Source: Octadecabacter temperatus
GTDB taxonomy: Bacteria > Pseudomonadota > Alphaproteobacteria > Rhodobacterales > Rhodobacteraceae
Direction of reading: 5' to 3'
Assembly (NCBI RefSeq): GCF_001187845.1
Contig: NZ_CP012160.1
Span: 1,426,001 to 1,490,000, forward strand
DNA: 64,000 nt
The translations under genes and the position numbers were made by a program. This document shows positions 36,202 through 45,981 of this stretch, piece by piece (position 1 is the stretch's first letter; every line of letters begins with the position of its first letter). The notes under the pieces are model-generated. The model was not told the DNA's origin. It did not search any database and saw only the letters and a list, made by a program, of their open reading frames with translations.

Positions 36202-36834
36202 ATGCCAAGAGTCCAACTTCCCGCAGTCACCCCAATACACAAAGCATGGAACAAGGGCCGGATAATTGGTCAGAAACGACCGCTGTTTCCCAGACAAGTG
36301 TGGGCCATACGTGCCCGTCTCGAACTTGCAGGCCACCTGCGTGATAAGGCGGTGTTTAACGTTGCGATTGATAGCAAACTGCGCGGCTGTGATCTGGTCA
36401 AACTCGCCGTGGCTGATTTGGTCAAAGATGGTCGCGTGCGTGAACGGGTTTCGGTGATCCAGAGTAAATCCAAGAAACCAATTCAGCTCGAACTGACTGA
36501 AAACACACGTGATACTGTTTTTGAGTGGGTGAGATCACCTGAGATGATCGGATGCCGGTTCATGTTTCCGAGCTGCTTTCGTGACCGCCCGCAAATTTCA
36601 ACACGCCAATACGGTCGACTTGTGCGAGACTGGGTGAAAGCGATTGGTCTGGAATCCAGCGGATACGGAACACACTCGATGCGCCGCACCAAAGCTGCGG
36701 AAATTTACCGCAAGATGGGCAACCTTCGCGCAATGCAACTTCTGCTGGGCCAAACGAAGGTCAACAGCACAGTGCGATACTTGGGCGTCGAGCTGGAAAA
36801 TGCGCATAGAATCGCGGAGCGTATCGACCTATAA
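36202..36834 (+). CDS. Lone tyrosine recombinase/integrase
   Basis: Start at 36202 (MPRVQLPAVTPIHKAWNKGR), seven bases after GGAGG; 210 residues. Catalytic elements: Arg I in DSKLRGCDLVKL, HxxR in GTHSMRRTKA, Tyr in STVRYLGVE. The second His, normally in LGH, is Gln here (LLLGQTKVNSTVRYLG). No core-binding domain of usual size precedes it. This short integrase type is found alone in many proteobacterial genomes. There are no phage, transposition or toxin genes nearby, so it does not mark a recognisable mobile element. Confidence 0.85.
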   Translation: MPRVQLPAVTPIHKAWNKGRIIGQKRPLFPRQVWAIRARLELAGHLRDKAVFNVAIDSKLRGCDLVKLAVADLVKDGRVRERVSVIQSKSKKPIQLELTENTRDTVFEWVRSPEMIGCRFMFPSCFRDRPQISTRQYGRLVRDWVKAIGLESSGYGTHSMRRTKAAEIYRKMGNLRAMQLLLGQTKVNSTVRYLGVELENAHRIAERIDL

Positions 36835-36910
36835 TTGTCGATGGCGAGGGGTCGTGCCGTTCGCCAATGCAAAGCGGTCTTGTGTTACCATCACAGAATT
36901 GGTCCTTGGC

Positions 36911-36939
36911 GATCGCGCATGAGTTTACGCTGCGCGATC
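36911..36939. repeat. Inverted repeat downstream of the recombinase
   Basis: GATCGCGCA (36911-36919) and its exact complement (36931-36939) flank an 11-base loop, 77 bases after the recombinase stop. No T-run follows. It could be a weak terminator or a recombination-related site. The rest of the 283-base gap up to 37117 shows nothing else. Confidence 0.45.
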
Positions 36940-37117
36940 TAGGCTAGATTTACTGGTAAGAACGGCCGGTCTGGTGACCGCGACCGCGGCGGAGATATCA
37001 GGCTTACGTACATGTGAGAAATGCTGCATCAGCAATAGCTGCGGGTGCTAAAGGCCGCAAACCGGACATCCCTCTCTTTGTCTTGATCCCGTTACAAAAC
37101 CCACCTAACCAATCGTA

Positions 37118-37783
37118 ATGGATATTCAAAAACTCACCGCCGAAGCCTTAGGCACCGCATTTCTTCTTATTGGGGTTGTTGGGTCTGGCATCATGGCGCA
37201 ATCGCTTACTGATGATATCGCCCTTGCGCTGTTGGCAAATGCCATCGCCACGGGCTGCACGTTGTATTTCATCATCACGATCCTTGGCCCCATATCCGGA
37301 GCCCATTTCAACCCCATCGTGACGCTGGCCTTCGCGATAAAAGGTGAGCATCCGTGGCGCCTCGTTGCCAGCTATATCCCTGTGCAGATCATCGGCGGTA
37401 TCGCGGGTGTTTGGTTGTGCCATATCATGTTTGATCTGTCGCTTTTTCAGACCTCCAGCACCGCGCGTACTGGGGTGAACCAATGGACCTCGGAGATCTT
37501 TGCGACCTTTGGGTTGCTGCTGGTTATCTTTGGCGGGTTGCGCAGCCGTCCTGACACTGTGCCGACCCTCGTGGCGATCTATATTACAGGGGCGTATTGG
37601 TTCACATCTTCTACCAGCTTTGCCAACCCTGCCGTCACAATTGCACGCGCTTTTACGGATACTTTCGCGGGCATAAACCCAGCGCATGTCGTTGCCTTTA
37701 TCGTCGCGCAAATCATTGGGCTTGCGATCGCGCTGCCAATGATCCGTTTGCTATTCTCTGACGAGACGCCAAAACAACCTTAA
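37118..37783 (+). CDS. Aquaporin-family (MIP) channel
   Basis: A 221-residue major intrinsic protein with six membrane segments and two half-helix loops. The second loop has the standard NPAVTIAR; the first reads GAHFNPIVTLAF, i.e. NPI instead of NPA. The Arg of the selectivity filter is kept. Water, glycerol or small neutral solutes are possible substrates. No arsenic or glycerol genes are adjacent. Monocistronic by position. Confidence 0.92.
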   Translation: MDIQKLTAEALGTAFLLIGVVGSGIMAQSLTDDIALALLANAIATGCTLYFIITILGPISGAHFNPIVTLAFAIKGEHPWRLVASYIPVQIIGGIAGVWLCHIMFDLSLFQTSSTARTGVNQWTSEIFATFGLLLVIFGGLRSRPDTVPTLVAIYITGAYWFTSSTSFANPAVTIARAFTDTFAGINPAHVVAFIVAQIIGLAIALPMIRLLFSDETPKQP

Positions 37784-37845
37784 CGAAGTTTCAACTTTGA
37801 CGCGCTTTGATGATGCCGACCCTTTGCGTCATTGAAAGGAATGTC

Positions 37846-38073
37846 ATGTCATGGACCCTTGCCCTCGCCAACTGGTCAGAACTGCTTGCGCAGCTTTGCA
37901 CCCGTTTTCGACACCTAGACCACCGCGCATTGATCCGTTTTCGCGGCAATCGTGCCAAGATGAATCTGTACCTCGCTGAAACCCACGATTTGACCATCAC
38001 AGAAGCCGCCCAAGCGCTGGATGACTGGCTTGCCTATAGCGCCGAACGAATAGCGCTACCCGACGCAGCCTAA
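37846..38073 (+). CDS. Small hypothetical protein, 75 residues
   Basis: Start at 37846 (MSWTLALANWSELLAQL), five bases after GAAAGGA. Probably soluble and helical, with a basic centre (HRALIRFRGNRAKMNLYLAE) and an acidic/Ala-rich end. Family unknown. The good ribosome-binding site and codon use support a real gene; it precedes the AMP-ligase gene by 54 bases. Confidence 0.6.
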   Translation: MSWTLALANWSELLAQLCTRFRHLDHRALIRFRGNRAKMNLYLAETHDLTITEAAQALDDWLAYSAERIALPDAA

Positions 38074-38127
38074 GCCCATTTTCACAACACTTGCGCCTGA
38101 CTACGCCTTTACGGTACCGCTTGGTAC

Positions 38128-39627
38128 ATGACCCGTGATCCTGTTCCATCGCCGTTCAATATGGCCGCGTATGTCCTGGCACGCGCGGGTGATAACCCCA
38201 ATAAAACAGCGCTATCAATCCTAGGGCGCAGTACCGCCAGAAACTGGACCTATGGGCAAATTGAAGCTGCAATTCGGGGTGCCGCCACAGGGCTGTTAAA
38301 CAGCGGATTGGTAGCAGGCGACCGCGTTTTGTTACGCCTTGGAAATACGCCGGATTTCCCAATCGCGTTTTTGGCATGCATCGCTGTGGACCTGATCCCA
38401 GTGCCGACGTCATCCCAGCTTACAGCGGCGGAAATCACGGCAATGGCAAAGGGTTTGAAGCCCAAAGCGATCATTGCGGGCGATGATATCGCGCTGCCCG
38501 AACATGTCGCGGCCCCCGTTATCGACGCGCCCACATTAGAAAGCTATTACACACTCCCCCATGCGGATTACGTGACGGGCGATCCCAACCGCGCCGCCTA
38601 CATCATCTACACCTCAGGAACCTCTGGCGCGCCGCGTGGGGTTGTCCACGCACATCGCGCAATTTGGGCGCGCCGTATGATGCATGACGGTTGGTACGGG
38701 CTAACGCAAACCGACCGCGTCTTGCACGCAGGTGCGTTCAACTGGACCTATACGCTCGGCACCGGCCTGATGGACCCTTGGACGCTGGGTGCGACGGCGT
38801 TGATCCCCGAGGCCGGTACGACGGCCCAAGCGGTTCCTGCTTTATTGCGCGAACATAATGCCACGATTTTTGCCGCCGCACCAGGTGTTTACCGGCAACT
38901 CTTAAAGTCACAGATGCCACCGATCAACACCCTAAGGCACGGATTGTCCGCGGGTGAAAAGCTTCCAGATGCCACGCGAGATGCTTGGGAGACCGCCACA
39001 GGGACCCCCATCTATGAGGCCTATGGCATGTCGGAGTGTTCCACGTTCATCTCAGGCAGTCCAACCACACCGGCTGATGCTGGAACACTAGGCGCCCCCC
39101 AACCCGGTCGCCGCATTGCTTTGCTCTCCGACGACGCAACATTAGGCGATCATGGCCAAATCGCGGTGCATAAATCCGACACGGGCCTTATGTTGAGCTA
39201 CTTCGATGCGCCCAAAGAAACCGCAAACCGTTTTCGCGGTGATTGGTTTTTGACGGGTGATGTCGGCCATCGTCTACCCTCCGGCGCGATCGGGTATGAC
39301 GGGCGCGTGGATGACATGATGAACGCTGGCGGTTTCCGTGTTTCCCCCATCGAAGTTGAAACTACCCTTTCATTGCATCCAAATGTGAACGAAGCCGCCG
39401 CCGTTGCTTTGCCGATCAAAAAAGATGTCACAGTCATTGCCGCCTTTTACACCAGCACGGATGTGATAGAGGAAGATGAACTGTCGGCGCATTGCGCCAA
39501 ACACCTTGCCCGTTACAAAACCCCGCGCCTCTATATCCGCAAGGACGCCTTGCCACGTGGTGCCAACAACAAACTCCTGCGCCGTGCGCTCAGGTCGCAA
39601 TGGGAGACCGAAAATGGTCAAACTTGA
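38128..39627 (+). CDS. AMP-dependent acyl-CoA synthetase/ligase
   Basis: A 499-residue ANL-superfamily adenylating enzyme. Motifs: P-loop YTSGTSGAPRGVVH, A5 YGMSE, A7 DWFLTGDVG and the A10 lysine in PRGANNKLLRR. It would activate a carboxylic acid as acyl-AMP and then acyl-CoA; the layout around HAGAFNWTYTLGTGLM resembles benzoate/aromatic acid-CoA ligases, but the substrate is not certain. It overlaps the DsbA-family gene by 14 bases, the first of a run of coupled genes. Confidence 0.9.
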   Translation: MTRDPVPSPFNMAAYVLARAGDNPNKTALSILGRSTARNWTYGQIEAAIRGAATGLLNSGLVAGDRVLLRLGNTPDFPIAFLACIAVDLIPVPTSSQLTAAEITAMAKGLKPKAIIAGDDIALPEHVAAPVIDAPTLESYYTLPHADYVTGDPNRAAYIIYTSGTSGAPRGVVHAHRAIWARRMMHDGWYGLTQTDRVLHAGAFNWTYTLGTGLMDPWTLGATALIPEAGTTAQAVPALLREHNATIFAAAPGVYRQLLKSQMPPINTLRHGLSAGEKLPDATRDAWETATGTPIYEAYGMSECSTFISGSPTTPADAGTLGAPQPGRRIALLSDDATLGDHGQIAVHKSDTGLMLSYFDAPKETANRFRGDWFLTGDVGHRLPSGAIGYDGRVDDMMNAGGFRVSPIEVETTLSLHPNVNEAAAVALPIKKDVTVIAAFYTSTDVIEEDELSAHCAKHLARYKTPRLYIRKDALPRGANNKLLRRALRSQWETENGQT

Positions 39628-40258
39628 TATTATGTCCGACCCGATTTGCCCTTGGTGCTATATCGGCAAAACCAATCTTGATCACGCGCTGGAACAGCTC
39701 CCCGATCATCCGTTCACGATTGAATGGCATCCGTTTCAGCTAAACCCAACAATGCCGACCGAAGGCATGGGTCGCCGTGAATATCTTGAGGGTAAATTCG
39801 GCGGCAAAGACGGCGCCGTACGCGCCTACGCACCCGTTGTTCAGGCTGCCGAAACCGCTGGTCTAAAGATCGACTTCGAAGGCATGCAACGCACGCCAAA
39901 TACGATCAACGCCCACCGCCTTATTCATTGGGCCGGCATTGAGCAGCGTCAATCCTTCGTCGTGCAGCGCCTGTTTGAAGCCTATTTCCGCGATGCCCGT
40001 GATATCGGCGATGTTGAGGTTCTCGCAGACATTGCGGACAGCTGTGAAATGGATGCTGGTGTTGTGTCCAAACTCCTCGCGTCTGATGCGGACCTTGATG
40101 ACATGCAAAAGCGCGACCAACATTCGCGCGACATGGGCATCAATTCTGTTCCTACATTTATCATTGCCAATCAGCATGCTGTTCCCGGCGCACAGCCGAC
40201 TGAAATGTGGCTCAAGGTGATGGGCGAAATCATGGAGCAAATAGAGGCCGCAGAGTGA
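39614..40258 (+). CDS. DsbA/FrnE-family thioredoxin-fold protein
   Basis: A 214-residue cytoplasmic member of the FrnE/2-hydroxychromene-2-carboxylate isomerase-like family: SDPICPWCYIGK carries the CPWC active site; residues INSVPTFIIANQHAVPGAQ hold the cis-Pro. Start at 39614, inside the end of the ligase gene. No signal peptide, so it acts in the cytoplasm, perhaps as a disulfide isomerase or glutathione-dependent enzyme. Confidence 0.9.
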   Translation: MVKLDIMSDPICPWCYIGKTNLDHALEQLPDHPFTIEWHPFQLNPTMPTEGMGRREYLEGKFGGKDGAVRAYAPVVQAAETAGLKIDFEGMQRTPNTINAHRLIHWAGIEQRQSFVVQRLFEAYFRDARDIGDVEVLADIADSCEMDAGVVSKLLASDADLDDMQKRDQHSRDMGINSVPTFIIANQHAVPGAQPTEMWLKVMGEIMEQIEAAE

Positions 40259-40614
40259 GTCGCGGCCTTGTTGTCTACCTGATCGGTTCCCTTGTGATGA
40301 TCGTCAGTGTCGGCACCGTGTTCTTTCATTTCGTCGAGGGTTGGAGCTGGCTAGACGCCTATTTCTTCACCGTTGTAACCCTATCTACAGTGGGATACGG
40401 GTCGCTTGTTCCCGTGACGGCAGTCGGGAAAATTGGCACAACAATACTGATATTCTTCGGTGTCATCGTGGTCGCCGCTGTTATCCAACACATCGGAGCA
40501 TTCACATTGCAAAACCGCATTAAAGCCCGCGAAGAACTCATGAAGGCCCGCCACCGTGCGGCAGAAGCCGAAAAACGTGCAGACGCAGCGCTCGAACGCG
40601 GACCTGACGCGTGA
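40255..40614 (+). CDS. Two-helix potassium channel pore protein
   Basis: A 119-residue K+ channel of the KcsA-like ion_trans_2 type. M1 spans about 5-28, the filter is TLSTVGYGSLVP, M2 is about 60-84, and a charged helical tail (KAREELMKARHRAAEAEKRA) follows. The start is GTG overlapping the previous stop (GTGA). No cytoplasmic ligand domain (RCK/TrkA-N) is present. It is coupled to both neighbours. Confidence 0.88.
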   Translation: MSRGLVVYLIGSLVMIVSVGTVFFHFVEGWSWLDAYFFTVVTLSTVGYGSLVPVTAVGKIGTTILIFFGVIVVAAVIQHIGAFTLQNRIKAREELMKARHRAAEAEKRADAALERGPDA

Positions 40615-41840
40615 CGAGCGCACCCAAGACGCGTAAATTTGCGCCGACAAAGGCTCTCGGCCAAGTCGAGTTTGTCGCGCTCATGGCTATGCTTACGGCA
40701 AGCATTGCTTTTTCGATCGATGCAATGCTGCCCGCCCTGCCCGACATCGGCGCAGAGTTGTCGCCTGACAACCTCAACCGTGCCCAACTGATCCTGACCA
40801 GCTTTGTCCTCGGGATGGGTATTGGGACGTTTTTCACCGGACCTTTGGCTGATCGCTTTGGGCGAAAAACTGTGATCGTCTGGGGCGCTGTTCTTTATGT
40901 CACGGCCACGATCATCGCATATTTCACGACGTCGCTCGAAACGATGCTTGCGGCACGGTTGCTAATGGGGATTGCTGCCGCAGCGCCGCGCGTGGCGGCT
41001 GTTGCGATGGTGCGTGATCTTTATTCCGGACGAGAAATGGCGCGCATCATGTCCTTTGTGATGCTTGTGTTTTCACTTGTTCCCGCGCTTGCTCCAACTT
41101 TGGGGGCCGGCATTATCGCGTTGGCCAACTGGCGTGTCCTGTTCTTGGCTTTCGCCATGTTCATGAGCGCCATGACCCTCTGGATGATGCTGCGCCAGCC
41201 TGAAACGCTTGCCCCAGAAAACCGCCGCCCCCTTAGCATGGCAAATTTGATGGCCGCCGTCGTTGAGGTGTTTTCACATCCGACGGTACGCCTTGCGACG
41301 TTCGTACAAACTCTGAGCTTGGGGATGCTGTTCTCGATGCTGAGCTCAACTCAACAGGTGTTTGATCAGACCTACGGGCAAGGTCACACCTTCCATTTTT
41401 GGTTCGGCGGCATCGCCGTGCTCGCGTCTACGGCGTCCATCGTGAACGCGCGTTTTGTACGCCGTTTAGGGATGCGCCCGATCATCAAGGCGATGTTTAT
41501 CGCGCAAATCTTGATCTCGGTTGGAATGCTCGCTGTGATGATGCTCGGCCTGCCAAACCGGATTGAATTGTTGTTCTACGCGCTCTGGAATGTGTCCGTG
41601 TTCTTTCAAGCTGGCCTTACGTTGGGCAACCTGAACGCACTCGCTCTTGAACCGATGGGCCACATCGCAGGTTCTGCGGCGTCCATCGTCACCGCCACAG
41701 CCACCGTTGGGGCAGTCATTATTGCGATCCCAATCGGACTCAGCTTTGACGGCACTCCCCTGCGTCTTGCTATTGGAATTTTGGTTTGCGCGTTTTTGGC
41801 GTTCTTGCTGACATCAATGATCCGCAGAGACAGCGACTAA
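40611..41840 (+). CDS. MFS drug-resistance transporter, Bcr/CflA type
   Basis: A 409-residue 12-helix major facilitator. The Bcr/CflA pattern is clear: FSIDAMLPALPDIGAEL, then GMGIGTFFTGPLADRFGRK, the motif A loop after helix 2, and RLLMGIAAAAPRVAAVAMVRDL. It probably exports drugs or metabolites by proton antiport. GTG start overlapping the channel gene stop (GTGA). Converges with mfd; the stops overlap by four bases. Confidence 0.92.
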   Translation: MTSAPKTRKFAPTKALGQVEFVALMAMLTASIAFSIDAMLPALPDIGAELSPDNLNRAQLILTSFVLGMGIGTFFTGPLADRFGRKTVIVWGAVLYVTATIIAYFTTSLETMLAARLLMGIAAAAPRVAAVAMVRDLYSGREMARIMSFVMLVFSLVPALAPTLGAGIIALANWRVLFLAFAMFMSAMTLWMMLRQPETLAPENRRPLSMANLMAAVVEVFSHPTVRLATFVQTLSLGMLFSMLSSTQQVFDQTYGQGHTFHFWFGGIAVLASTASIVNARFVRRLGMRPIIKAMFIAQILISVGMLAVMMLGLPNRIELLFYALWNVSVFFQAGLTLGNLNALALEPMGHIAGSAASIVTATATVGAVIIAIPIGLSFDGTPLRLAIGILVCAFLAFLLTSMIRRDSD

Positions 41841-44800
41841 GGCGCCTTCTTAGCCGCTTTCACCTTTGCAGCCAAATCACGAGCGATGTTGAACGCGCCT
41901 TGGATCTTGTCGCGATCAGTTGCCCAGTCACGTTGCAGGACGATCTTGTTGTCCTTCACCTTGGCCGTTCCACGTTCGTCCTCGATGAATTCAACCAGCC
42001 CCACCGGTGAGGCGAATTTGTCATTGTGGAACCGCAGCACGGCGCCCTTCGGACCCGCATCCAGTTGGCTGATCCCTGCCCGCTTACACATTGCTTTGAT
42101 ACGTACGACCAGCATCAATGTGTTCACTTCTTTCGGCAGTTTGCCGAAACGGTCGATCAATTCGGCAGCAAAGCCTTCAAGTTCCACCTTCGTCGTCAGT
42201 TCAGACAGGCGACGATAAAGGCCGAGGCGCACATCCAGATCAGGCACGTAGTCCTCTGGGATAAGCACTGGGACACCAAGGTTGATCTGCGGCGCCCATT
42301 TGCCGTCGTCGACCAGTGTCACTTCGCCCGACTTAATCTTGGCGATCTGCTCTTCCAGCATGGACTGGTACAATTCATAGCCGACTTCGCGCATTTGGCC
42401 GGACTGTTCTTCGCCGAGCAGGTTACCAGCCCCGCGAATATCTAAATCCTGCGACGCCAGCGTGAACCCAGCCCCAAGGCTGTCGATTGATCCCAGAACC
42501 CGAAGACGTTTTTCCGCCTGCGGTGTCAACTTTTGGCGCGGTTTGTAGGTTAGATAGGCATAGGCACGGGTTTTCGAACGCCCGACCCGCCCGCGAATTT
42601 GGTACAGCTGCGCAAGGCCGAACATATCTGCACGGTGCACGATCATGGTGTTCGCCGTCGGAATATCGAGGCCGGATTCCACAATCGTTGTCGCCAGCAG
42701 CACGTCGAACTTGCCGTCATAAAACGCGTTCATCCGATCATCGAGTTCACCCGCTGCCATCTGGCCGTTCGCGGTGACAAAGGACACTTCGGGCACTTCG
42801 CGTTTGAGGAAATCTTCAATCTCCTCCAGATCAGAAATGCGCGGGACGACGAAGAACGACTGACCGCCACGATAATGTTCGCGCAGCAAGGCCTCGCGGA
42901 TGGTGACCGTGTCGAATTCCGACACATAGGTGCGGATCGCCAGTCGATCGACAGGTGGCGTGCCAATAATGCTGAGTTCGCGCACTCCAGAGAGCGACAA
43001 TTGCAACGTCCGCGGGATCGGCGTGGCCGTCAGCGTCAGCACATGAATGTCCGTGCGCATCTGCTTTAGGCGTTCTTTGTGTTGCACACCGAAGTGTTGT
43101 TCTTCGTCGATCACCAGCAGGCCTAGGTCCTTGAAGCGAATAGATTTCGCCAGCAACGCATGGGTGCCGATGACGATATCAACCGTTCCCTTAGTGATCC
43201 CATCGCGGGTAAGCGCCGCATCTTTTGCACTAACAAAGCGCGATAAGGTTCTGACATTAATCGGAAAACCACGGAAGCGCTCTGCGAACCCTTTATAGTG
43301 CTGACGCGCCAACAGCGTCGTTGGCGCAACAATTGCCACCTGAACGCCGGACATCGCGGCAACAAACGCGGCGCGGATCGCGACTTCGGTTTTACCAAAG
43401 CCAACATCGCCACAAACAAGGCGGTCCATCGGCAGTCCAGAGCCAAGGTCCTCAAGAACATCCTCAATCGCCTGCATCTGGTCGTCGGTTTCCGAATACG
43501 GAAAGCGTGCAAGGAACTGATCCCACATGCCATCTGGCGGCGTTAGTGCGGGGGCTGTGCGCAACGCACGTTCAGCCGCCACACGAATAAGACGTTCCGC
43601 CATCTCGCGAATGCGTTCTTTCAGCTTAGCTTTCTTAGCCTGCCACGCACCCCCGCCCAATTTGTCGAGCAACCCGACCTCATGGCCGTAGCGCGACAGC
43701 AGTTCAATGTTTTCGACTGGCAGGTAAAGCTTTGAATTTTCGGCATATTCCAGAAGCAGACATTCGTGCGCAGCCCCCGCCGCCGTGACAACTTCAAGCC
43801 CCAAATAGCGCCCGACCCCGTGGTCTACATGAACGACCAAATCGCTCGGGCTGAGGCTTTGGGTTTCAGTGAGGAAGTTCTCGGCGCGGCGTTTCTTTTT
43901 GGTTTGGCGGATCAGACGATCACCAAGCACGTCCTGTTCGGAGACAACGGTCAGGCCCTTGGCTTCAAACCCGTGTTCCAGCGCCCAGACGGCCAAATGC
44001 AGGCCCGTTTTCCCAACGCGTGAGAAATCCGTCACAGGGATGGTTTCAGCGAGGCCTTCATCTTCAATCAGACCCATCAAACGTTCGCGTGCACCTTCAG
44101 AATAGGACGCTATTACAACGGGTCCATCACCCAGCTTCGCTTTAATATGTTGTGCTAAAGCGCCGAAAAGGCTCACACTTTCTTGCTGACGCTCTGGCGA
44201 GAAGTTACGGCCAATACGCCCGCCTGCATCAATAACGTTCGGGCCGGACGGCAAAGGAAGTGCCCCGAATTGCAGCACACGAAACCCAGCAAGCGCTGCA
44301 TCCCATGCTGCACCATCCAGATATAGTCCGTCTGGTTTGGCAGGCTTATAAACGGAATCCATCCGCCCCTTGGCGACCATCGCTTCGCGGCGCGCATCGT
44401 ATTGATCGTCAATGGAAACCCAACGGGCCTCACGCATGGCGGCGTTCTGTTCATCCAGCGTGATGGTTGCGCCTTTTACGTAGTCAAACAGCGTGTCGAG
44501 CTTTTCGTGAAAGAACCCCATCCAATGTTCGACACCTGCGTGCTTTTTGCCTGCTGACACAGCTTCATAGAGCGGATCATCAGACCCAGCAGCCCCGAAT
44601 TCCAAACGATACGTCTGGCGGAACCGCGTGATCGCAGCTTCGTCCAGAATAACCTCGGACACAGGCGCAAGTTCAACCACATCCAGCTTTTCGGTCGTGC
44701 GTTGTGTGGCTGGATCAAAGCGACGTGCGCCGTCTAGATCATCGCCAAACAGATCAAGGCGCACAGGGCCGACCTGCCCCGGAGGGTAAATATCAATAAT

Positions 44801-45274
44801 GCCACCGCGCACGGCATAATCGCCCGGTTCCATCACTGTGGGGCTTTGAACAAATCCCATGCGCACCAAAAACGCACGAAGCGCGGGTTCGTCGATGCGT
44901 GACCCAACGCGTGCGGTGAACGCCGCCTCTCGCAGGACGGATCGCGCCGGCACCTTTTGCGTCGCGGCGTTCAGCGTCGTCAGCAGAACAAAGCGTTCCG
45001 GCATCCCATGTGCCAGCCCTGCCAGCACCGCCATCCGGGCAGCGGACACATCCGCATTGGGCGACACACGGTCATAGGGCAAACAATCCCAGCCCGGAAA
45101 CACAATCACAGGCATATCGGGCGCGAAGAACGCCAAAGCCGCGCGCGTCGCCTCAAGGCGTTTGTCATCACGACACACGTGGACCACCGCGCCCTTTTCG
45201 GCCTCGGCCAAGATCAAACGGGCGTCAAAGCCTTCCGGCGCGCCAGAAACGGTGATGTGTGATGGTTTCGTCAT
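41837..45274 (-). CDS. mfd: Transcription-repair coupling factor
   Basis: Mfd (1145 residues) removes RNA polymerase stalled at DNA lesions and recruits UvrAB. The order is complete: UvrB-like domains 1-3 (WDCLPYDRVSP, TLNAATQKVPA), the RNA-polymerase-interacting Tudor-like domain (DLVVHVDHGVGRYLGLE), the RecG-like helicase core with Walker A GDVGFGKTEVA, DEEQHFG and TATPIPRTLQ, and the C-terminal D7 domain. Start taken as ATG 45274, because the longer frame would begin with TTG. The ribosome-binding site is weak. Confidence 0.97.
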   Translation of the reverse strand: MTKPSHITVSGAPEGFDARLILAEAEKGAVVHVCRDDKRLEATRAALAFFAPDMPVIVFPGWDCLPYDRVSPNADVSAARMAVLAGLAHGMPERFVLLTTLNAATQKVPARSVLREAAFTARVGSRIDEPALRAFLVRMGFVQSPTVMEPGDYAVRGGIIDIYPPGQVGPVRLDLFGDDLDGARRFDPATQRTTEKLDVVELAPVSEVILDEAAITRFRQTYRLEFGAAGSDDPLYEAVSAGKKHAGVEHWMGFFHEKLDTLFDYVKGATITLDEQNAAMREARWVSIDDQYDARREAMVAKGRMDSVYKPAKPDGLYLDGAAWDAALAGFRVLQFGALPLPSGPNVIDAGGRIGRNFSPERQQESVSLFGALAQHIKAKLGDGPVVIASYSEGARERLMGLIEDEGLAETIPVTDFSRVGKTGLHLAVWALEHGFEAKGLTVVSEQDVLGDRLIRQTKKKRRAENFLTETQSLSPSDLVVHVDHGVGRYLGLEVVTAAGAAHECLLLEYAENSKLYLPVENIELLSRYGHEVGLLDKLGGGAWQAKKAKLKERIREMAERLIRVAAERALRTAPALTPPDGMWDQFLARFPYSETDDQMQAIEDVLEDLGSGLPMDRLVCGDVGFGKTEVAIRAAFVAAMSGVQVAIVAPTTLLARQHYKGFAERFRGFPINVRTLSRFVSAKDAALTRDGITKGTVDIVIGTHALLAKSIRFKDLGLLVIDEEQHFGVQHKERLKQMRTDIHVLTLTATPIPRTLQLSLSGVRELSIIGTPPVDRLAIRTYVSEFDTVTIREALLREHYRGGQSFFVVPRISDLEEIEDFLKREVPEVSFVTANGQMAAGELDDRMNAFYDGKFDVLLATTIVESGLDIPTANTMIVHRADMFGLAQLYQIRGRVGRSKTRAYAYLTYKPRQKLTPQAEKRLRVLGSIDSLGAGFTLASQDLDIRGAGNLLGEEQSGQMREVGYELYQSMLEEQIAKIKSGEVTLVDDGKWAPQINLGVPVLIPEDYVPDLDVRLGLYRRLSELTTKVELEGFAAELIDRFGKLPKEVNTLMLVVRIKAMCKRAGISQLDAGPKGAVLRFHNDKFASPVGLVEFIEDERGTAKVKDNKIVLQRDWATDRDKIQGAFNIARDLAAKVKAAKKAP

Positions 45275-45340
45275 AACGTCCGACTTACTGCGCGGGCTGC
45301 CCAAGTCAACCGCTAGAAATCCATTTTAGAATCCCGAGCT

Positions 45341-45865
45341 TTAGAACCCCGGTCCGACTGCCAAATTCTGATACATGCCAAACATCGCAGTGATGAAGAT
45401 TGAGATCATGCCAATGAACTGCGTAATCACACGGTGCTTTGAAAGTCGCGCAAAGAGCGCCTCACCTTCGGGCTGCTGCGCTGCGATAACTTTGGCCGTG
45501 GACAGGCTAAGCGCGCCAACAATCGTCATTGGGAACCCGAGAAGAAAGACCGCCTGAGCAAATTCCACGTCATAGACAAAGGCCAAAATGCCCATTGATG
45601 TTAGAAAAAAGGACAGGAATGCCAACAACACAAGGCCCGAAACTTGGCCGATGTACAGCAAGCGGTTCACGTTGATCCGCACCATGTCGTGTAGATCGAC
45701 TTCGGCCTGCCCACCCATTTTTCGGGCTTTCTGGATCATGTCGAACGGCACGCCCAAAACCCAATGGCTTACGGACGACCAGAACACAGCCAGCGCGATC
45801 CAGAACCAAAGGTTACTGAATGAGCGCATGTCGATTACTTCGAAAAGGGTATTGGTCCAGTTCAC
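45341..45865 (-). CDS. Small inner-membrane protein (annotated in relatives as component of SufBCD complex)
   Basis: About 174 residues with four membrane segments; the segment MRSFSNLWFWIALAVFW and the region FDMIQKARKMGGQAEVDLH are characteristic of a protein conserved in Rhodobacteraceae that databases label as a SufBCD component, apparently without direct evidence. I recall this from annotation, not from any visible motif. Start GTG 45865 (VNWTNTLFEVIDMRS) chosen by similarity; ATG 45829 is the alternative. Separated from mfd by 66 bases. Confidence 0.7.
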   Translation of the reverse strand: MNWTNTLFEVIDMRSFSNLWFWIALAVFWSSVSHWVLGVPFDMIQKARKMGGQAEVDLHDMVRINVNRLLYIGQVSGLVLLAFLSFFLTSMGILAFVYDVEFAQAVFLLGFPMTIVGALSLSTAKVIAAQQPEGEALFARLSKHRVITQFIGMISIFITAMFGMYQNLAVGPGF

Positions 45866-45981
45866 GGGGTTTGGCAGCCTCTCTATTTCGTCGCAACCTA
45901 GCCGCGCGATGCGACAATGCCTAGCCTTGTGATGAGGTGAATTCCATGGCACCCAATGGGTGTGACCAGAAAGGCCCTGTT

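Noticed and set aside
36202..36834. Prophage or integrative element boundary
   Set aside because: Only one recombinase gene; no phage, conjugation or cargo genes, no tRNA and no visible att repeats.
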